Below are positions 51,914 through 60,325 of a stretch of 64,000 nt of DNA, piece by piece (within the stretch, counting starts at the first letter, position 1; every line of letters begins with the position of its first letter). This stretch comes from Pseudorhodoferax sp. Leaf265 (GTDB taxonomy: Bacteria; Pseudomonadota; Gammaproteobacteria; Burkholderiales; Burkholderiaceae_C), in assembly GCF_001422365.1 (NCBI RefSeq), contig NZ_LMMT01000014.1, positions 1 through 64,000 on the forward strand, in the 5' to 3' direction. The translations under genes and the position numbers were made by a program. Under the pieces are notes generated by a model, which was not told where the DNA came from, searched no databases, and saw only the letters and a list, made by a program, of their open reading frames with translations.

Positions 51914-52874
51914 GGGCCTCGCGGATCACCTGGCCCCAGCGGGCCGTCTCGCTGCGGATGAGTTCGGCGAATTCCGCCTGCGAACTCGGCGCGACCGTCA
52001 GCCCGAGATCGCCGTAGCGCTGTGCCACCTCGGGCGATTGCACGGCCTGCACGACGGCCGCGTGCAGGCGGTCGACGACGGGCTGCGGCGTGCCGCGGCG
52101 CACGACGACACCGGTCCAGCCCGGTACGTCCAGCTCGGGCATGCCCAGCTCCGTCAGCGTCGGCACGTCCGGCAGCTGCGCCAGCCGGCGGCGTGCGCCG
52201 ACCAGAGCCACGGCCTTGAGCTTGCGCTCGCGCACCATGGGGATGCTGTTGGCCACCACGTCCAGCATCATGTCGATCTGCCCGCCGATCAGGTCCTGCA
52301 CCGCCGGCGCGGCGCCCTTGTAGGCCACATGGGTGAAATTGCCCTTGGTCTGGCGCTTGAGCATTTCGCCCCAGATGTGGGGCTGGCTGCCGATGCCGTA
52401 GGAGCCGTAGTTGAGGCCGCGCTGCGTGGCGGCCGCGCGCAGCAGATCGGCCCAGTTCTGGATGGGGCTGTTGACCGGCACCACCACGAGCAGCGGCGCG
52501 TTGAGCAGGCGCGTCAGCGGCGCGAAGTCCTTCAGCGTGTCGTAGTTGAGCTTGGGGTAGAGGCCGGCGTTCATGGCAAACGGGCCCAGGTCGCCGTAGA
52601 GCAGGGTGTGGCCGTCGGCCGGTTGCTGCTTCACGTAGGCGGCGCCGATCTGGCCGCCGGCACCGGGCTTGTTCTCCACGATGACCGTCTGGCCCAGGCC
52701 CTCGCCGAGCTTTTGCGCGAGCAGGCGCGAGAGCGCGTCACCGAAGCCTCCGGCCGGGTAGGGGACGACCCAGGTCAGCGGGCGTGCGGGGAAGGCCGGG
52801 GCGCTCTGGGCCCGGGCTGCCTGGGCGAGCGCCAGGGCTGCCGTGGCGCTCAGCAGGGAACGTCGTGAATGCAT
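51897..52874 (-). CDS. Bug/TctC-family periplasmic binding protein (operon C)
   Basis: A 325-residue Bug protein with signal peptide (RRSLLSATAALALAQAARAQ), RPLTWVVPYPAGGFGDALSR, VENKPGAGGQIGAAYV, PADGHTLLYG and THVAYKGAAPAVQDLIGGQ. It is the first structural gene after the AraC gene and before the SDR, FAH and DenD-like genes, so it likely supplies the substrate of this pathway. It overlaps the SDR gene by 17 bases. No TctA/B genes are nearby. Confidence 0.92.
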   Translation of the reverse strand: MHSRRSLLSATAALALAQAARAQSAPAFPARPLTWVVPYPAGGFGDALSRLLAQKLGEGLGQTVIVENKPGAGGQIGAAYVKQQPADGHTLLYGDLGPFAMNAGLYPKLNYDTLKDFAPLTRLLNAPLLVVVPVNSPIQNWADLLRAAATQRGLNYGSYGIGSQPHIWGEMLKRQTKGNFTHVAYKGAAPAVQDLIGGQIDMMLDVVANSIPMVRERKLKAVALVGARRRLAQLPDVPTLTELGMPELDVPGWTGVVVRRGTPQPVVDRLHAAVVQAVQSPEVAQRYGDLGLTVAPSSQAEFAELIRSETARWGQVIREAHVTLD

Positions 52875-52983
52875 GGGTCTCCACCATCGGGTTGCACCGC
52901 GCTGTGTCCGCGGCGGCGCGAGTATCGGCAGCGGCCGGCGCAGCTGCGACCGGGATCTTGCGAATCCTGTCGGATTCTTGCGC

Positions 52984-53889
52984 TCAGGCGGAGCGCCGCA
53001 GGCTGGAGGGCGCGCAGCCCCAGTGGCGGCGGAAGACCTGGGCGAAATGGGCCGCCGAGGCATAGCCCGTTTCCTGCGCGATCTCCAGCACCGACTGGCG
53101 GCCGGTCAGCAGCAGGTGGCGCGCGTGCTGCATGCGGCGTGCCGTGACGAACTGGTGGGGCGACTGGCCGCAGCTGGCCTTGAAGCAGCGCGCGAAGTGG
53201 AAGGGGCTCAAGCCCACCGCGGCCGCCAGCGTGTCCAGCGGCCAGGGCGCATCCAACCGCGATTCGACCAGGTCGGTGACCTGGCGCAGCTGGCGTGCGC
53301 TGAGCGGCGCCGCCGGGCGGCGGCCGGCATCGGCATGGCTGTAATGCTCGAGCAGATGCACCGCCAGGCCCATCGCCATGGCGTCGCCGAAGCCGGCCTG
53401 CAGTGAGGTGTTGCTGTCCAGCGAGGTGTGCAGCACCTCGGAGAGCGAATGCAGCAGCAGGTCGGCGGTGCCGAAACTGCTGTGCAGGCGCCGTGCCGTG
53501 GCGCCCGCGTCGCCGGCTGCGCGCTCCAGCCACACCGGCGACAGGTCGATGTGCAGGTTGTCGCGCGGCAACTCGCTGCGCCAGAAGGTCGGCGTGCCCG
53601 CGGGCACCAGCACGGCCTGCCCCGTGTGCCACACCGAGTCGGCCGCTGCCGCGCCATGCTGCTGCAGCAGGCGTGTCGGAGGGCCCCGCCGGATCACGAT
53701 GCAGTGCTGGCCCGTGGGTGGCACATACAGGTCCTGCACCGGGCTGGCCTGCTCCCAGACCACCAGTCCGTGCCAGGGGCGACCCCGGCTGGAGCGCCGC
53801 ACGGCTCCGGGCACGGCCTGCGCGGCCTCGTCCACGTAGGCTTGCTCCAGTGCGCGCCAGCGTTGGGGGTCGATCGCGGCGTCCAGCAC
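52984..53889 (-). CDS. AraC-family regulator of operon C
   Basis: The 301-residue protein has an N-terminal AraC-ligand domain (about residues 50-170, CIVIRRGPPTRLL, VLVPAGTPTFWRSEL) and a C-terminal double helix-turn-helix: PLDTLAAAVGLSPFHFARCF with KASCGQSPHQFV, then SVLEIAQETGYASAAHFAQV and RRHWGCAPSSLRR. The start is inferred as GTG at 53889, preceded by GAGGCC. It lies upstream of and on the same strand as operon C across 109 bases, so it is probably its activator, and is 32 bases after tyrS. Confidence 0.87.
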   Translation of the reverse strand: MLDAAIDPQRWRALEQAYVDEAAQAVPGAVRRSSRGRPWHGLVVWEQASPVQDLYVPPTGQHCIVIRRGPPTRLLQQHGAAAADSVWHTGQAVLVPAGTPTFWRSELPRDNLHIDLSPVWLERAAGDAGATARRLHSSFGTADLLLHSLSEVLHTSLDSNTSLQAGFGDAMAMGLAVHLLEHYSHADAGRRPAAPLSARQLRQVTDLVESRLDAPWPLDTLAAAVGLSPFHFARCFKASCGQSPHQFVTARRMQHARHLLLTGRQSVLEIAQETGYASAAHFAQVFRRHWGCAPSSLRRSA

Positions 53890-53921
53890 GGCAGGCCTCG
53901 GCGAGCGCGGTGGCGGGGCGT

Positions 53922-55166
53922 TCAGCCCAGCGTCACGCGCGCGAACTTGCGCTTGCCCACCTGCACCACGTAAGTGCCGGCCGCGAGCTTGAGGCCCTTG
54001 TCGCTGACCACACTGGAGTCCACGCGCACGCCGCCGCCGTCGATCAGGCGGTTGCCCTCGCCGCTCGATGCGGCCAGGCCGGCGGCCTTGAGCAAGGCGC
54101 CGATGCCCATGGGTGCGCCACTCAGCTGCACCTCGGGGATCTCGTCGGGCACGCCGCCCTTGCTGCGGTTGATGAAGTCCTGCTCGGCCGCATCGGCCGC
54201 CTGGGCGCTGTGGAAGCGTGCCGTGATCTCCTTGGCCAGCGCGACCTTGGCGTCCTTGGGGTTGCGCCCGCCGGCGACCTCGGCCTTGAGCGCGGCGATC
54301 TCGGCCTCGCTCTTGAACGACAGCAGCGTGTACCAGCGCCACATCAGCGTGTCGCTGATCGAGAGCACCTTGGCTAACATGGTGTTGGGCTCTTCGGAGA
54401 TGCCGATGTAGTTGTTCTTGCTCTTGGACATCTTCTCCACGCCGTCCAGCCCTTCGAGCAACGGCATGGTCAGGATGCACTGCGGCTCCTGGCCGTACTC
54501 GGCCTGCAGGTGCCGGCCCATGAGCAGGTTGAACTTCTGGTCGGTGCCCCCGAGCTCCAGGTCGCTCTTGAGCGCCACCGAGTCGTAGCCCTGCATCAGC
54601 GGGTACAAAAACTCGTGCACGCTGATCGGCGTGCCGGCGTGGAAGCGGTCGTGGAAGTCGTTGCGCTCCATCATGCGCGCCACTGTGTACTTGGCAGCCA
54701 GCTGGATCAGGCCGCGCGTGCCCAGTGGGTCGCTCCACTCGCTGTTGTAGCGGATCTCGGTTTTGGCCGGGTCCAGCACCAGGCTGGCCTGCTTGTAGTA
54801 GGTCTGGGCGTTGGCCTCGATCTGTTCGCGCGTGAGCGGCGGGCGCGTGCTGTTGCGGCCGGAGGGGTCGCCGATGGTGGTCGTGAAGTCGCCGATCAGG
54901 AAGATCACCGTGTGGCCCAGATCTTGCAGCTGGCGCATCTTGTTCAGCACCACGGTGTGGCCGATGTGGATGTCCGGCGCGGTCGGGTCCAGGCCCAGCT
55001 TGATGCGCAGTGGTTGGCCGCTGGTCTCCGCCTTCTGCAGCTTCTTGATCCAGTCCGCCTGGGGGATGAGTTCGTCGCAGCCGCGCAGCGTCACCGCAAG
55101 GGCTTCCTGTACACGATCGCTCAACACTTGCATGCCTTCGTTAGTTTTGTCTACAGACGTGTCCAT
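53922..55166 (-). CDS. tyrS: Tyrosyl-tRNA synthetase
   Basis: The product (414 residues from the ATG at 55166) is a class I synthetase of the TyrRS-II type: [17 protein letters not shown] (HIGH motif), [30 protein letters not shown], the KMSKSKNN loop and a C-terminal S4-type RNA-binding domain (about 345-410, [19 protein letters not shown]). It charges tRNA-Tyr. Alternative starts are an upstream ATG and one at 55133. It is divergent from the M23 peptidase gene, the conserved arrangement in betaproteobacteria. Confidence 0.96.
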   Translation of the reverse strand: MDTSVDKTNEGMQVLSDRVQEALAVTLRGCDELIPQADWIKKLQKAETSGQPLRIKLGLDPTAPDIHIGHTVVLNKMRQLQDLGHTVIFLIGDFTTTIGDPSGRNSTRPPLTREQIEANAQTYYKQASLVLDPAKTEIRYNSEWSDPLGTRGLIQLAAKYTVARMMERNDFHDRFHAGTPISVHEFLYPLMQGYDSVALKSDLELGGTDQKFNLLMGRHLQAEYGQEPQCILTMPLLEGLDGVEKMSKSKNNYIGISEEPNTMLAKVLSISDTLMWRWYTLLSFKSEAEIAALKAEVAGGRNPKDAKVALAKEITARFHSAQAADAAEQDFINRSKGGVPDEIPEVQLSGAPMGIGALLKAAGLAASSGEGNRLIDGGGVRVDSSVVSDKGLKLAAGTYVVQVGKRKFARVTLG

Positions 55167-55179
55167 TAGGGTTATCCAT

Positions 55180-55208
55180 TTGTTGCGGGCCGGTGACGTC
55201 GATATACT
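55180..55208 (+). promoter_or_regulatory. Sigma-70 promoter of the M23 peptidase gene
   Basis: TTGTTG at 55180-55185 and TATACT at 55203-55208 are separated by 17 bases, a close match to the consensus. Transcription would start near 55215, giving a leader of about 108 bases before the start codon. It runs away from tyrS. Confidence 0.7.
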
Positions 55209-55322
55209 GCGCCCGGTTTTTTGGTGCAATTTTAGGTTGCGCTGTAAGACGAAAACCCGATCTCCTGCAATCCGCCACGGCGGGTTCGCTTCCGTTTCTT
55301 CCTTCGTTCAGGGGACAAGCTT

Positions 55323-56666
55323 TTGAAAAACGGGCTGGCCACCGTTCTCGACTCCGTTGTGCCTTTGCTGCAGCGCCACCCGAAACGCCTCACTGCCTTG
55401 CTGGCTGCCGTGCTCCTGTGCGGCGGCGGCGGCGCCTTTGCCGTGGCCTCGCTGGCCCCGGACATGGCCGACATGCCCGTGCGCCAGCTCACGCAGAGCG
55501 TCACGCCGCTCGCGCTGGACACGCAGATCGAGGCGCTGGACCTGCACCGCTTCAACCTCTACCGCACCGAGACCACGCGCTCGAGCGACAGCGCGCGTTC
55601 GCTGTTGGACCGCCTGGGCATCGCCGATACGGCCGCCGTGGCCTACCTGGGCCGCGATGCGCGCGTGCGCCAGACCCTGCTGGGCCGCGCCGGGCGGCTG
55701 GTCACGGCCGAAGCCGCCGACGACCACAGCCTGCAGCGCCTGACCATGCGCTGGATCGCCAGCGCGGACGCCACCGAATTTCAGCGCCTGGTGGTCGAGC
55801 GCACGCCGCAGGGCTTCAGTTCGCGCATCGAACGGGCACCGCTCACGGCCGGCAGCCAACTGGCCAGCGGCGTGATCACCTCCTCGCTGTTCGCCGCGAC
55901 CGACGACGCCGGCCTGCCGGAATCGGTGGCCTCGCAGATCGCCGAGATGTTCTCGGGCGACATCGATTTCCGCAGCGCGCTGCGCAAGGGCGACCGCTTC
56001 TCCGTGGTCTACGAGACGCTGGAGGCCGATGGCGAGGTGCTGCGCGCCGGCCGCGTGCTGAGCGCCGAGTTCGCCAACAACGGCAAGGTCTACCAGTCCA
56101 TGTGGTTCCAGGAGCCCGGCCAGAAGGGCGGCTACTACGGCCTGGACGGCCAGAGCCTGCGCCGCGCCTTCCTGGCCTCGCCGATGGAGTTCTCGCGCGT
56201 GACCAGTGGCTTCGCCAACCGCTTCCACCCCATCCTGCAGAAGTGGCGTGCCCACCTCGGCGTGGACTACGCGGCGCCAATAGGCACCTCGGTGCGCACC
56301 GTGGGCGACGGCGTGGTCGAGTTCGCGGGCGTGCAGAACGGCTTCGGCAACGTCATTTATGTCAAGCACCGCAACGACATGGTGACCGTTTACGCCCATC
56401 TCTCGCGCATCCTCGTCAAGAAGGGCGAGCGCGTGGAGCAGGGCGCGCAGATCGGCGCGGTCGGCATGACCGGTTGGACCACCGGCCCGCACTTGCACTT
56501 CGAGTTCCGCGTGAACGGCGAGCACCAGGATCCGATGGTCATGGCCAAGCAGGCCGAGGCCGGCACCGTGTCGGCCGCGGCCAAGGCCGCGTTCGAACGC
56601 CAGGCTTCCGTGATGCGCCAGCAGCTGTCGACGGCCGGCGCGGTGCAGCAGGCCAGCGCGCAGTAA
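55323..56666 (+). CDS. M23 (LytM) family peptidoglycan endopeptidase
   Basis: The 447-residue protein has an N-terminal membrane segment (about residues 24-45), a long periplasmic linker and OapA/LysM-free middle domain, and a C-terminal LytM zinc peptidase domain with HLGVDYAAP (His-x3-Asp) and GPHLHFEF (His-x-His), both zinc-ligand sets intact. It probably cleaves peptide crosslinks in peptidoglycan during growth or division. The start is a TTG at 55323 preceded by AGGGGACAAG. It is followed ten bases later by anmK, a common pairing. Confidence 0.92.
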   Translation: MKNGLATVLDSVVPLLQRHPKRLTALLAAVLLCGGGGAFAVASLAPDMADMPVRQLTQSVTPLALDTQIEALDLHRFNLYRTETTRSSDSARSLLDRLGIADTAAVAYLGRDARVRQTLLGRAGRLVTAEAADDHSLQRLTMRWIASADATEFQRLVVERTPQGFSSRIERAPLTAGSQLASGVITSSLFAATDDAGLPESVASQIAEMFSGDIDFRSALRKGDRFSVVYETLEADGEVLRAGRVLSAEFANNGKVYQSMWFQEPGQKGGYYGLDGQSLRRAFLASPMEFSRVTSGFANRFHPILQKWRAHLGVDYAAPIGTSVRTVGDGVVEFAGVQNGFGNVIYVKHRNDMVTVYAHLSRILVKKGERVEQGAQIGAVGMTGWTTGPHLHFEFRVNGEHQDPMVMAKQAEAGTVSAAAKAAFERQASVMRQQLSTAGAVQQASAQ

Positions 56667-56676
56667 GCACAGCCCG

Positions 56677-57795
56677 ATGGCCGAGCGCTTCATCGGCCTG
56701 ATGTCCGGCACCTCGCTGGACGGCGTGGACGGCGTGCTGGCCGAAGACGCTGGCCAGGGCCTGCGCGTGCTGGCCCATGTGGCGGCCCCGTTCGACGCAG
56801 CGTTGCGCGCCGAGCTGCTGGCCTTGAACACCCCCGGCGACAACGAACTGCACCGCGCGGCGCTGGCGGCCAATGGCGTGGCCCTGGCCTATGCCGAGGT
56901 CGTCCAGCGGCTGCTGCAGCAGACCGGCCTGGCGCCGGCCCAGGTGCGTGCCATCGGTGCCCACGGCCAGACCGTGCGCCACCAGCCCCAGGCTGTCGAC
57001 GGCGTGGGCTACACGCTGCAGTTGCTCAACCCCTCGCTGCTGGCCGAGCGCTGCGGCATCGCCGTGGTGGCCGACCTGCGCAGCCGCGACCTCGCGGCGG
57101 GCGGCCAGGGCGCGCCGCTGGTGCCAGCCTTCCACCAAGCACAGTTCGGCCAGCCGGATGCGGCTCTGGCGGTGCTGAACCTGGGTGGCATTTCCAACCT
57201 GAGCGTGCTGCCGCCGCTGGGCCAGGACGCGGCCGTGCTGGGCTTCGACTGCGGCCCCGGCAATGCGCTGCTCGACCTCTGGTGCCAGCGCCACCGCGGC
57301 CAGCCCTACGACGCGGACGGTGCCTGGGCCGCAAGCGGCCAGCTGCATGCCGGCCTGCTCGCCGCGCTGCGGGCCGAACCCTTCTTCGCACTGCCGCCGC
57401 CCAAGAGCACGGGGCGCGACCTGTTCCATGCGGACTGGCTTGCGGCGCGGCTCGCGCCCTTCCCGGGCCTGACGCCGGCCGACGTGCAGGCCACGCTGGC
57501 CGAACTGACGGCAGGCACCTGCGTGGATGCGGTGCGCGCCCATGCGCCACAGGCCACGCGGCTGGCGGTCTGCGGTGGCGGCGCCTTCAACGGCGACCTC
57601 ATGCGCCGGCTGCAGGCGGGCCTGCCGTGGCTGCAGGTGGTGTCTTCCCAGGCCCTGGGCCTGCCACCGCAGCAGGTCGAGGCCGCGGCCTTCGCCTGGC
57701 TGGCCAGCCGCACGCTGCGCGGCCGGACCGGCAGCCTGGCCAGCGTGACCGGTGCGCGCGGCGCGCGCGTGCTCGGGGCGATCTACCCCGCCTGA
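56677..57795 (+). CDS. anmK: Anhydro-N-acetylmuramic acid kinase AnmK
   Basis: The 372-residue protein has the ATP-binding GLMSGTSLDGVDGVL at the N-terminus (about residue 6), GAHGQTVRH, NLGGISNLSVL (about 160), DCGPGNALLD and VCGGGAFNGDLM. It phosphorylates 1,6-anhydro-MurNAc with opening of the anhydro ring to MurNAc-6-P, in peptidoglycan recycling. It shares an operon with the M23 peptidase, which fits a wall turnover and recycling unit. Confidence 0.95.
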   Translation: MAERFIGLMSGTSLDGVDGVLAEDAGQGLRVLAHVAAPFDAALRAELLALNTPGDNELHRAALAANGVALAYAEVVQRLLQQTGLAPAQVRAIGAHGQTVRHQPQAVDGVGYTLQLLNPSLLAERCGIAVVADLRSRDLAAGGQGAPLVPAFHQAQFGQPDAALAVLNLGGISNLSVLPPLGQDAAVLGFDCGPGNALLDLWCQRHRGQPYDADGAWAASGQLHAGLLAALRAEPFFALPPPKSTGRDLFHADWLAARLAPFPGLTPADVQATLAELTAGTCVDAVRAHAPQATRLAVCGGGAFNGDLMRRLQAGLPWLQVVSSQALGLPPQQVEAAAFAWLASRTLRGRTGSLASVTGARGARVLGAIYPA

Positions 57796-57947
57796 GCCGC
57801 CACCGCGGCGGTGTTCCCTTGCCGGGACAAAGGCTTTCGTGTCACGGGAGAACGCGCGCCGGTTTGGACCCGTCATGTGCCGGTGTCATCATGCGGCCAT
57901 CTTGCCGGCGCGTGGCTGGCTCCTTGTTCGAGAAAGATTCGGAATCG

Positions 57948-58106
57948 ATGTCTTTGCTGGTGTTGGTGCTTGGCCTGTCGGGGATCGCGACCGCGGTGCT
58001 GGTCTGGTATGTGCGGTGGCGCCGGGAGCGGCGTGCCGAGGAGGCGCGCCTGTGGCAGCAGCACCGTGAGTGGCAGTCGACGCGCCAGCAGCACGAGCAG
58101 CCCTGA
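57948..58106 (+). CDS. Small single-span membrane protein
   Basis: A 52-residue frame: a strong hydrophobic segment (LLVLVLGLSGIATAVLVWYV, residues 3-22) followed by an Arg-rich cytosolic or periplasmic tail (RWRRERRAEEARLWQQHREW). A GGAA element precedes the ATG and the stop lies four bases before the next gene start, which argues for real translation. It belongs to no family I recognise. The tail is helical with many charges and may bind a partner or membrane. Confidence 0.55.
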   Translation: MSLLVLVLGLSGIATAVLVWYVRWRRERRAEEARLWQQHREWQSTRQQHEQP

Positions 58107-58110
58107 GGCC

Positions 58111-59244
58111 ATGCAGTGCCGCCCCTGCGCCGTCCACTGGGGCCGCAGGTGCTTGCTGGCATTGTGTCTTTGCGTATCAGCTGTATCGGCCGCAGCCGCG
58201 CCGCCTTGGCAGGAACGGCTGACCAACGCGCTGGAGCGCATCGACGCCATGCCAGAGGGGCCGCGCATCGGCGTCTACGTGCGCGCGCTGGCCAGCGGCG
58301 AGAGCGCGTCCTTCCGGGCCGGGCAGTCCTGGTACCTGGCCTCCGCCGTGAAGGTGCCGGTGGCCATCGCCGTGCTGCGCGGTATCGCGCGTGGAGACTA
58401 CCAACTCGACACGCCCGTCACACTGCGCGCCGACGACTATGTGGATGGCGCGGGTGCCACCAACCGCCATGCGGTGGGCGCGGCGCTGCCGATCCGCTTC
58501 CTGCTCGAGCAGATGGTCATCCACAGCGACAACACGGCCAGTGACATGCTGATCGGGCTGGTCGGCCTGGAGCAGGTCAATGCCGTCACGGCCGAGGTGG
58601 CCCCCGCTGGCTTCGGCCCCATCACGCGGCTGGCCGAGGTGCGGCGCGCCACCTACGGCCAGCTGGTGCCGGCGGCGCACCGGCTGGCCGGAAGCGAGCT
58701 GCTGGTGCTGCGCCAACAGCGCGATGACAGCGCGCGACTCCAGTACCTCGCACGCCTCGTGCAGGTGCCGGTCGCCGATTTCCGCCTGGCCACGCTGGGC
58801 GAGGCCTACGACGCCTACTACGCCACCGGCCTCAATGCCGGCCGGCTCGACGCCTATGGTGAACTGCTGGTGCAGCTGGCCGATGGCCGGTTGCTGCCAC
58901 CCGCGCATACGCGCTACCTGCTGGGCCTCATGGAGCGCGTGGTGACGGGGTCGCAGCGCATCCGCGCAGGCCTGCCTGCGGGGGCGCGCTTCGCCCACAA
59001 GACCGGCACCCAACGTGGCCGCTTCTGCGATGCCGGCATCGTGCAGCCGGCCGCAGGCACGCGTGTGGTCGTGGTGGCCTGCACGCGCGGCGCGCTGTCG
59101 CTGGCACGTGCCGAACGCGCGTTGCGCGAGGTCGGCGCGGCGCTGTGCCGCTCCGGCGTGTTGACACAAGGAGTGCCCGATGCGCCGAGTTGCGCCGTCC
59201 GTCCGCCTGCTCTGCCTGCTGCTGGCGACGCTGACCCCCCTTGA
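58111..59244 (+). CDS. Class A beta-lactamase-fold serine hydrolase, copy 1
   Basis: A 377-residue exported protein (signal peptide about residues 10-30) with the penicilloyl-serine motifs in order: SAVK at 78-81 (the nucleophile Ser and Lys of S-x-x-K), SDN at 139-141, and HKTGT near residue 300. The segment where class A beta-lactamases have their E-x-x-L-N deacylating Glu shows no such motif. It may be a DD-peptidase-like or other peptidoglycan-binding hydrolase. It begins four bases after the small membrane ORF and overlaps the second copy by 65 bases. Confidence 0.84.
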   Translation: MQCRPCAVHWGRRCLLALCLCVSAVSAAAAPPWQERLTNALERIDAMPEGPRIGVYVRALASGESASFRAGQSWYLASAVKVPVAIAVLRGIARGDYQLDTPVTLRADDYVDGAGATNRHAVGAALPIRFLLEQMVIHSDNTASDMLIGLVGLEQVNAVTAEVAPAGFGPITRLAEVRRATYGQLVPAAHRLAGSELLVLRQQRDDSARLQYLARLVQVPVADFRLATLGEAYDAYYATGLNAGRLDAYGELLVQLADGRLLPPAHTRYLLGLMERVVTGSQRIRAGLPAGARFAHKTGTQRGRFCDAGIVQPAAGTRVVVVACTRGALSLARAERALREVGAALCRSGVLTQGVPDAPSCAVRPPALPAAGDADPP

Positions 59245-60229
59245 TGCGGCACGCGCCGACGACTGGCCGGCGCGCCTGCGCAGCGAGATCGAACGCCTGG
59301 ACCAGGGCAGCCCCGGTCGCCTGGGTGTGTACGTGAAGCGGCTGCGCGACGGCAGCCATTTCGACCATGGTGCCGACCGATCCTGGTACCTGGGCTCCAC
59401 GGCCAAGGTGCCGATCGCGGTGGCCGTGCTGCAGCAGGTCGACGCCGGCCGCCTGCAACTGGACACCGCGGTGGCCCTGCGCGAAACCGACAAGGTCGAC
59501 GGCTCCGGCCCACTGGTCTGGAGCAAGGTCGGCCAGTCCTACCCCATCGACACGCTGCTCGCGCGCATGCTGGGCGACAGCGACAACACGGCGGCCAACA
59601 TGCTGGTGCGCGTGGTGGGCGTGGACACGCTGAACCGCAGTGCAGCCGAGGCCTTCGGCGCGCGCCAGATCGGCCCGCTGACCGACTTCACGGCGGTGCG
59701 CCGCGCGGTCTATGCGCGGCTGCACCCCGAGGCTGGCCAGCTCAGCCATAGGCAGCTGGTCGAGGTGGCGGCCGCGCCCATGCCGCAGCGCGCCGAAGCC
59801 GTGCGCCGGGCGCTCGAACTGCCCCCTGATGCCTTGCGCACCGACATCGACGCGGCCTACGCCGGCTACTACGCCGAAGGCCACAACAGCGCCACGCTGG
59901 TCGGCTACGGTGCCATGCTGGAGCGCCTGGTGCGCGGCGAGCTGCTGTCTCGGACCAGCACCGAGCGACTGGTCCAGGCCATGAAGTTCGGGACGCGTGG
60001 CAACTACCGGCTCGAAGCCGGCCTGCCCAAGAACCTGCGCCTGATCCACAAGACCGGGACCCAGCACCAGCGTGCCTGCCACATGGGCGTGGTGCAGCCG
60101 CAGGACGGCGGGCACGACGCGACCGTGGTCGCGGTCTGCGCCGCCGAACTCGACGAGCAGCGCGCTGCCGGCCGGCTGTTCGAGGCCGTGGGCCGCGCCA
60201 TCGCCGGCACGGCCCTGGCCGAGCGGTAG
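59180..60229 (+). CDS. Class A beta-lactamase-fold serine hydrolase, copy 2
   Basis: A 349-residue paralogue of the preceding protein, with signal peptide (about residues 8-27), STAK at 73-76, SDN at 134-136 and HKTGT near residue 295, in the same order and spacing. As in copy 1, the omega-loop Glu motif is not visible. AAGGAG six bases before the ATG lies inside the end of copy 1, so both are translated from one transcript. The two genes seem to come from a tandem duplication. Confidence 0.86.
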   Translation: MRRVAPSVRLLCLLLATLTPLDAARADDWPARLRSEIERLDQGSPGRLGVYVKRLRDGSHFDHGADRSWYLGSTAKVPIAVAVLQQVDAGRLQLDTAVALRETDKVDGSGPLVWSKVGQSYPIDTLLARMLGDSDNTAANMLVRVVGVDTLNRSAAEAFGARQIGPLTDFTAVRRAVYARLHPEAGQLSHRQLVEVAAAPMPQRAEAVRRALELPPDALRTDIDAAYAGYYAEGHNSATLVGYGAMLERLVRGELLSRTSTERLVQAMKFGTRGNYRLEAGLPKNLRLIHKTGTQHQRACHMGVVQPQDGGHDATVVAVCAAELDEQRAAGRLFEAVGRAIAGTALAER

Positions 60230-60298
60230 GCGCGCAACACCCCTAAAAAAAAGCAGGCCCCGGGGGCTTGTATTGCGTGGTTTTGCCGGCAAAATCGC

Positions 60299-60310
60299 AC
60301 GACCGTTCGT
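60299..60310. promoter_or_regulatory. Imperfect palindrome upstream of the fatty-acid-operon TetR gene
   Basis: The 12-base element ACGACCGTTCGT has outer arms ACGA and TCGT and is symmetric at ten of its twelve positions. It lies 16 bases before the ATG of the TetR gene and resembles operators used by TetR regulators of lipid genes. The assignment is inferred. Confidence 0.45.
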
Positions 60311-60325
60311 TTTATTGTCTGCACA

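Noticed and set aside
58111..60229. Two beta-lactamase resistance genes
   Set aside because: The SxxK, SDN and KTG motifs are present, but no class A deacylation motif was seen, and the wall-recycling context points elsewhere. Resistance was therefore not claimed.
60240..60275. Possible terminator after the second serine hydrolase
   Set aside because: The GC-rich palindrome lacks a proper loop and has an A-run on its left but no T-run on its right, so it is too weak to call on the plus strand.
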